From Oribacterium sp. (GTDB lineage Bacteria; Bacillota_A; Clostridia; Lachnospirales; Lachnospiraceae): a DNA stretch of 16,174 bases. Of this stretch, positions 12,711 to 16,174 are shown in pieces (within the stretch, counting starts at the first letter, position 1; each line of letters starts with the position of its first letter). Location of the stretch: positions 1 through 16,174 of the forward strand of contig JAGAXP010000242.1 in NCBI GenBank assembly GCA_017940955.1, read 5' to 3'. Under the pieces are notes generated by a model. That model did not search any database and had not been told where the DNA came from. It was given only the letters and a program-made list of their open reading frames with translations. A program made the position numbers and the translations under genes.

Positions 12711-13928
12711 ATGAATACAATAGAGATAAAAGGAAAAGTAAATACAGCTGTCTGCTATGCAAAGGTAGTGGAGGAAGAGGCGATAGAACAAATACGAAGA
12801 ATGTGTGATTTCCCTATGACAGAGGGATCTAAAATAAGAATCATGCCTGACGTTCATTCCGGAAAAGGCTGTACCATAGGAACCACAATGACTATCGCTG
12901 ACAAGGTGGTTCCGAATGTTGTGGGCGTAGACATTGGATGCGGAATGTTTACAGTGGATCTTGGCAAACAGGATATAGATCTCGCGAAGTTTGACGAAGC
13001 AGCACATTACATTCCTTCCGGCAGAGATGTCTGGGAAGGAAGAACAGAGCGTTTTGACCTTACAGGACTTAAGTGCTACAGGGAGCTTAAAGAGACAAAA
13101 AGACTTGAGAAATCCCTTGGGACATTAGGCGGTGGTAATCATTTTATAGAGATAAACAGAGCTTCAAACGGAAACAATTACATGGTCATACATTCAGGCT
13201 CCAGAAATCTCGGAAAGCAGATCGCAGAGTTATATCAGACTCTGGCAGTTGATCTTGCCAAGGGAATAGGAGATTATCTTTCAGCAAGGGAGGAACTGAT
13301 CAGAACATACAAAGAGCAGGGAAGAAGATCTGAGATACAGACAGCGCTGAAGGAACTTTATGACAAAAAGTATACTGAGCATCCATCATCCATGCCGGAG
13401 GATCTTTGCTATTTGTCAGGAAAATATCTGGAGGATTATCTTCATGATATTGAAATCTGCCAGAAGTTTGCAAAAAGAAACCGTGAAAAGATGGCAGAGA
13501 TAATACTTGACAGGACAGGTCTTTCAGGGAGTGAGTCTTTCCATACCATTCATAATTATATAGATACGGATGAGATGATTCTAAGAAAAGGTTCTATCGC
13601 TGCACATAAGGGTGAGAAGGTGCTTATTCCCATAAACATGCGTGATGGTTCGATACTTGCCGTTGGGAAAGGAAACCCGGAGTGGAACTTTTCTGCGCCC
13701 CACGGTGCGGGAAGAATAATGTCTAGGACAGTTGCGAAAAACAATCTTTCCATGGAGGAGTATAAAGAAGCCATGAAAGATGTCTATACTACATCGGTAA
13801 ATGAGTCGACTATTGATGAGGCACCGATGGCATATAAGTCTTTAACGGACATAATTGATGTCATTACAGAATCTGTAGATGTAATTGAAGTCATGAAGCC
13901 GATTTATAATTTCAAAGCTTCTACATAG
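12711..13928 (+). CDS. rtcB: RtcB RNA-splicing ligase
   Basis: This 405-residue protein is a complete RtcB of the shorter bacterial type. Metal and nucleotide residues are in place: MPDVHSGKGCTIG (46-57), VVGVDIGCGM (71-79; D74 and C77), GTLGGGNHF (137-145; H144), HSGSRNLG (161-168; H161), an HTIHN segment (278-282) and APHGAGRIMSR (329-339; H331, the predicted guanylated histidine). RtcB uses GTP and Mn2+ to join 2',3'-cyclic phosphate or 3'-phosphate ends to 5'-OH ends, the products left by many RNase toxins. The ribosome site is AGAGGA. The neighbour Ro presumably brings damaged RNAs; no RtcA cyclase is present. Together with the two ATP-dependent ligases at the window start, three chemistries of RNA sealing are encoded here. 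Confidence 0.95.
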   Translation: MNTIEIKGKVNTAVCYAKVVEEEAIEQIRRMCDFPMTEGSKIRIMPDVHSGKGCTIGTTMTIADKVVPNVVGVDIGCGMFTVDLGKQDIDLAKFDEAAHYIPSGRDVWEGRTERFDLTGLKCYRELKETKRLEKSLGTLGGGNHFIEINRASNGNNYMVIHSGSRNLGKQIAELYQTLAVDLAKGIGDYLSAREELIRTYKEQGRRSEIQTALKELYDKKYTEHPSSMPEDLCYLSGKYLEDYLHDIEICQKFAKRNREKMAEIILDRTGLSGSESFHTIHNYIDTDEMILRKGSIAAHKGEKVLIPINMRDGSILAVGKGNPEWNFSAPHGAGRIMSRTVAKNNLSMEEYKEAMKDVYTTSVNESTIDEAPMAYKSLTDIIDVITESVDVIEVMKPIYNFKAST

Positions 13929-13965
13929 GAACAATGTTTGCAAGTTAGTTGAATTATTGGAGAAG

Positions 13966-14002
13966 CAAAGCAGGTTGGTGAAAATCTCTGATCTGCTTTT
14001 TG
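13966..14002 (+). terminator. Intrinsic terminator of the Ro-rtcB operon
   Basis: AAAGCAG (13967-13973) pairs with CTGCTTT (13993-13999) around a 19-nt loop and runs into TTTTTG. The large loop makes it moderate in strength. Confidence 0.6.
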
Positions 14003-14094
14003 TTATATAACAAAGCAATTTTGAGATCCTTTCACATCATAGTTGAGATTATATATGGAGTTTGGATGATATAGAAAGAATTTTGGCAAGTTTC

Positions 14095-14123
14095 TTGTGA
14101 GTGAGAGTATGGTAAGATATATA
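14095..14123 (+). promoter_or_regulatory. Promoter of the MATE transporter gene
   Basis: TTGTGA (14095-14100), a 17-nt spacer and TATATA (14118-14123) give a usable promoter with a ~60-nt leader before ATG 14190. Confidence 0.5.
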
Positions 14124-14189
14124 TGTTTAGTCAATAAAATTATTCATCAATTATAAATAGTTTATGTAAAGGAATAGTGGCAAGAGACT

Positions 14190-15560
14190 ATGGCAGAATC
14201 AGATAAAAAGTTTCTTTTTGAAAAGGATAGAGTATCACATGCGCTTATGGTTATGGCGCTTCCGGCTATAGCCAGTCAGCTTATAACTTTAATTTACAAT
14301 CTGGCAGATACATGGTTCGTGGGAAGGACCAATAATCCCTATATGGTGGCAGCATGTTCGCTGGTTCTTCCGGTGTTTATGTTCACCATAGTTGTCTCCA
14401 ATGTCTTCGGGGTTGGCGGAGGAACTCTCATAGCAAGACTTATAGGCGCAGGAGAGGATGAAGAAGCATCAGGAGTTTCCGAAATTTGTATGTGGATGGC
14501 CATCATCGCAGGAATGTTTTTTTCGATTCTTTGCTTTTTTGTGATGACTCCATTACTCACACTTCTTGGAGCAAGTGACAGAATAATCGAGTACGCTCGT
14601 CAGTATATGTTTTTTGTGGTAGTCCTAGGAGGAGTTCCGGTAGTTTTTAACAATACAGCATCCTCAATGCTAAGAAGTATCGGACTTTCGTCAAAAGCTT
14701 CTTTTGGTCTTAGTATGGGAGGTGTCTTAAACATCGTACTGGATCCCATATTTATGTTTATGATTCTTCCTGACGGTAAACAGGTCATGGGTGCGGCCAT
14801 AGCCACAATGCTCAGTAATATTGTGGCGTCAATATATTTTCTGATTACTTATCTTAAGGCGTGTAATAACACAATACTAAGATTCCGGCCGACAGGAAAA
14901 TACCCTTCTGCAAAGTCGTTTTCATCCATATTTGATGTTGGAATACCTGCGGCAGTGGGGCTTCTTCTGTTTGATCTATGTAACATAGTTATAAATCGTT
15001 TGTCAGCCTCTTATGGGGACATCGAACTTGCTGCCATAGGAATCGTACTTAAAGCAGAACGTTTGCCTCTGAATATAGGCATTGGCATCTGTCTCGGGAT
15101 GGTGCCGCTTATAGCATACTCATATTCTTCAGGTGACATCGAACGCATGGATGAAATCTTCAGATTCGCGAGGGTGCTTGGTCTCCTGATAGGAATCACA
15201 AGTGTTTTGATGTATTACATGCTGGCACCACTTATAATGCAGACCTTCATTCATGATCCGGAAACTGTTCATTTCGGAACACTTTTTCTCAGGGCGAGAT
15301 GCATCGCAACGCCGTTGATGTTCCTGTGCTTTTCCATGTTTCATTTTACCCAGGCTATCGGACGGGGAAAAGAATCCTTTTTTCTGGCAGTCGTACGCCA
15401 GATGTTTTTTAACATCCCGATCCTTTTTTTGTTTAATGCCCTCTTAGGAGTAATGGGAATAGTATGGACTCAGGCAGTTGCGGATTTCTTTGTAGTCATT
15501 GTTTCATATATCTTATATGGGAGGATAAGGAAACAGGAAGGCTGGAAAAGAGCGCTGTAG
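14190..15560 (+). CDS. MATE-family multidrug/Na+ efflux transporter
   Basis: The 456-residue membrane protein has about 12 hydrophobic helices in two bundles. The start is typical of MATE proteins (KDRVSHALMVMALPAIASQL, then LITLIYNLADTWFVGRTN), and the internal repeats can be seen: VGGGTLIARLIGAGEDEEAS in the first half and LLFDLCNIVINRLSASYG in the second, followed by GIGICLGMVPLIAYSYSSGD. MATE transporters exchange cationic drugs or metabolites for Na+ or H+. The substrate cannot be told from sequence. AAGAG about 4 nt before the ATG is a weak ribosome site. The gene stands alone behind its own promoter, between the RtcB operon and the macro-domain remnant, and shows no functional link with them. 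Confidence 0.9.
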   Translation: MAESDKKFLFEKDRVSHALMVMALPAIASQLITLIYNLADTWFVGRTNNPYMVAACSLVLPVFMFTIVVSNVFGVGGGTLIARLIGAGEDEEASGVSEICMWMAIIAGMFFSILCFFVMTPLLTLLGASDRIIEYARQYMFFVVVLGGVPVVFNNTASSMLRSIGLSSKASFGLSMGGVLNIVLDPIFMFMILPDGKQVMGAAIATMLSNIVASIYFLITYLKACNNTILRFRPTGKYPSAKSFSSIFDVGIPAAVGLLLFDLCNIVINRLSASYGDIELAAIGIVLKAERLPLNIGIGICLGMVPLIAYSYSSGDIERMDEIFRFARVLGLLIGITSVLMYYMLAPLIMQTFIHDPETVHFGTLFLRARCIATPLMFLCFSMFHFTQAIGRGKESFFLAVVRQMFFNIPILFLFNALLGVMGIVWTQAVADFFVVIVSYILYGRIRKQEGWKRAL

Positions 15561-15604
15561 TCATCTCATTGCATGGATGAATAGAAAATATTTAAGGAGT
15601 CAGC

Positions 15605-15706
15605 ATGCCATTTCAAATCATCCTAAATGATATAACAAAAGTTAAGTCGATGCCATCGTAAACACTGCAAATCCGGATGTCACAATCGGTGGAGGAGTGG
15701 GCGAAC
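15605..15706 (+). pseudogene. Macro-domain (ADP-ribose binding) gene, frameshifted and truncated
   Basis: AAGGAG precedes ATG 15605, which begins MPFQIILNDITKVKS, the normal start of a macro-domain protein. One base is lost near 15647, and in the shifted frame (from 15649) the family signature DAIVNTANPDVTIGGGV follows, the ADP-ribose-binding loop of macro domains. After the GVGEH residues the sequence runs into a terminator that belongs to a minus-strand gene, so the remaining ~110-120 residues are gone. It is inactive. Macro domains bind or hydrolyse ADP-ribose; the next gene downstream is also of an ADP-ribose-removing family, so the pair may have been linked. Confidence 0.75.
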
Positions 15707-15708
15707 AC

Positions 15709-15743
15709 AAAAAAGGGGTGCCGCATCATAGTGCGAAAGCCCC
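15709..15743 (-). terminator. Intrinsic terminator for the minus-strand remnant
   Basis: Read on the minus strand, GGGG-CTTTCGCA...GCGG-CACCCC closes a stem (GGGG 15740-15743 complement with CCCC 15715-15718, plus an inner TGCG/CGCA pairing) and is followed by TTTTTT. It ends the gene fragment at 15755-15844. Confidence 0.65.
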
Positions 15744-15754
15744 ATTTTCATTTA

Positions 15755-15844
15755 TCATTTACTAAATTGTGATGAATAGTACTCAAACCAGTCAAGTGAT
15801 GCGATAATAGACGTAAGGTACAAATCGTGCCAGAAGTGTTTGTC
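15755..15844 (-). pseudogene. C-terminal remnant of an unrecognised minus-strand gene
   Basis: On the minus strand, 29 codons without a start read DKHFWHDLYLTSII, then ASLDWFEYYSSQFSK and a TGA (15757-15755), directly followed by a terminator with a T-run. The residues look like an authentic protein tail, and the terminator position supports that. I do not recognise the family. Everything upstream of it has been lost or replaced by the leader of the next plus-strand gene. Confidence 0.5.
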
Positions 15845-15894
15845 TTAAAGATTGGATAAAAAATCAAAATGTATCAACTGAGAGGAGGGTTCTT

Positions 15895-16174
15895 ATGTCA
15901 TCAAGAGAAGAGCGAATCGAGGTATTTGAGGATACACAGGCATGGATTAATGAAAACAAGGATCTGTCAGATTCGGTAAGTTTCGGAAAGAAACATACAG
16001 AAATTTTTTATGAAAATGATTATCCGGATTTTGATATAAACCGTAAATATGATACACAGGTCACAGTGACAAAGGACAGGTCATATCAGGCTGCAATGCG
16101 TCTTCATTCAGAAGATAAAAACAGTAAGATAGCAGTTATGAATTTTGCCAATGCTTTTCATGCAGGTGGTGGAG
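15895..16174 (+). CDS. TIGR02452/DUF2263 microbial PARG-like protein (3' end beyond window)
   Basis: The ATG at 15895 follows AGAGGAGGG at 5 nt. Ninety-three codons are present, opening MSSREERIEVFEDTQAWINE and reaching KIAVMNFANAFHAGGGV, the 'N.A....GGGV' signature of the TIGR02452/microbial poly(ADP-ribose) glycohydrolase-like family, which binds ADP-ribose in a macro-type fold. The catalytic region (usually just after, with a Glu pair following the GGGV segment) lies beyond the window end. Family members remove ADP-ribose from proteins or nucleic acids. The preceding macro-domain remnant hints that ADP-ribose handling was a local theme. The full length and its operon partners cannot be judged. 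Confidence 0.82.
   Translation, partial: MSSREERIEVFEDTQAWINENKDLSDSVSFGKKHTEIFYENDYPDFDINRKYDTQVTVTKDRSYQAAMRLHSEDKNSKIAVMNFANAFHAGGG

Noticed and set aside
12630..13007. Minus-strand 125-codon frame over the rtcB start
   Set aside because: It is the shadow of rtcB, rich in Cys, His and Tyr, with no start signal.

Overview
The window looks like a chromosomal accessory region of a low-to-medium GC Bacillota, most likely a Lachnospiraceae relative (Butyrivibrio/Pseudobutyrivibrio-like). The reasons are strong AGGAGG-type ribosome sites, AT-rich spacers, a DUF1703-type AAA-ATPase, Abi_2 and AbiE remnants, and a TTG-started lipoprotein. The assignment is inferred from style; there is no 16S gene or other marker.

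Region 1 (1-2530) is an RNA healing-and-sealing operon. It holds an Rnl2/DRB0094-like ATP-dependent RNA ligase (5' end outside the window), a calcineurin-like metallophosphoesterase, a second RNA ligase of the T4 Rnl1 type, and the first 47 codons of a P-loop kinase-like gene that is broken. Family logic suggests that the phosphoesterase (and once the kinase) prepared RNA ends and the ligases joined them. A lipoprotein MTA/SAH nucleosidase follows (2631-3419).

Region 2 (3440-9840) is a worn defence and mobile-gene area. It has an Abi_2 gene behind a structured leader, fused by decay to the tail of an AbiEi antitoxin and the broken head of an AbiEii toxin; an intact HTH + AAA-ATPase + PD-(D/E)XK protein; a RelB/DinJ-like antitoxin tail; one intact and one deleted GNAT acetyltransferase; a membrane protein of TMEM43-like plan; and several short remnants.

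Region 3 (9845-13928) is a second, independent RNA-repair and RNA-quality locus. A WYL-domain regulator on the minus strand faces a Ro60-like TROVE/vWA protein and the GTP-dependent ligase RtcB. Between regulator and Ro lies a roughly 106-nt element (10967-11072) that folds on paper as a Y RNA: a closing helix, D-, anticodon- and T-arm-like hairpins with a canonical T-loop, and a further hairpin. A dyad covers its likely -10. I read this as a WYL-controlled Y RNA-Ro-RtcB unit. With region 1, the window carries RNA ligases of three different families within 14 kb.

Region 4 (13929-16174) has a MATE-family efflux transporter, a frameshifted and truncated macro-domain gene, a minus-strand gene remnant with its own terminator, and the start of a TIGR02452/microbial-PARG-like protein cut by the window edge. 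The last items suggest ADP-ribose chemistry next to RNA repair. All functions are inferred by reading motifs; no database search was run.
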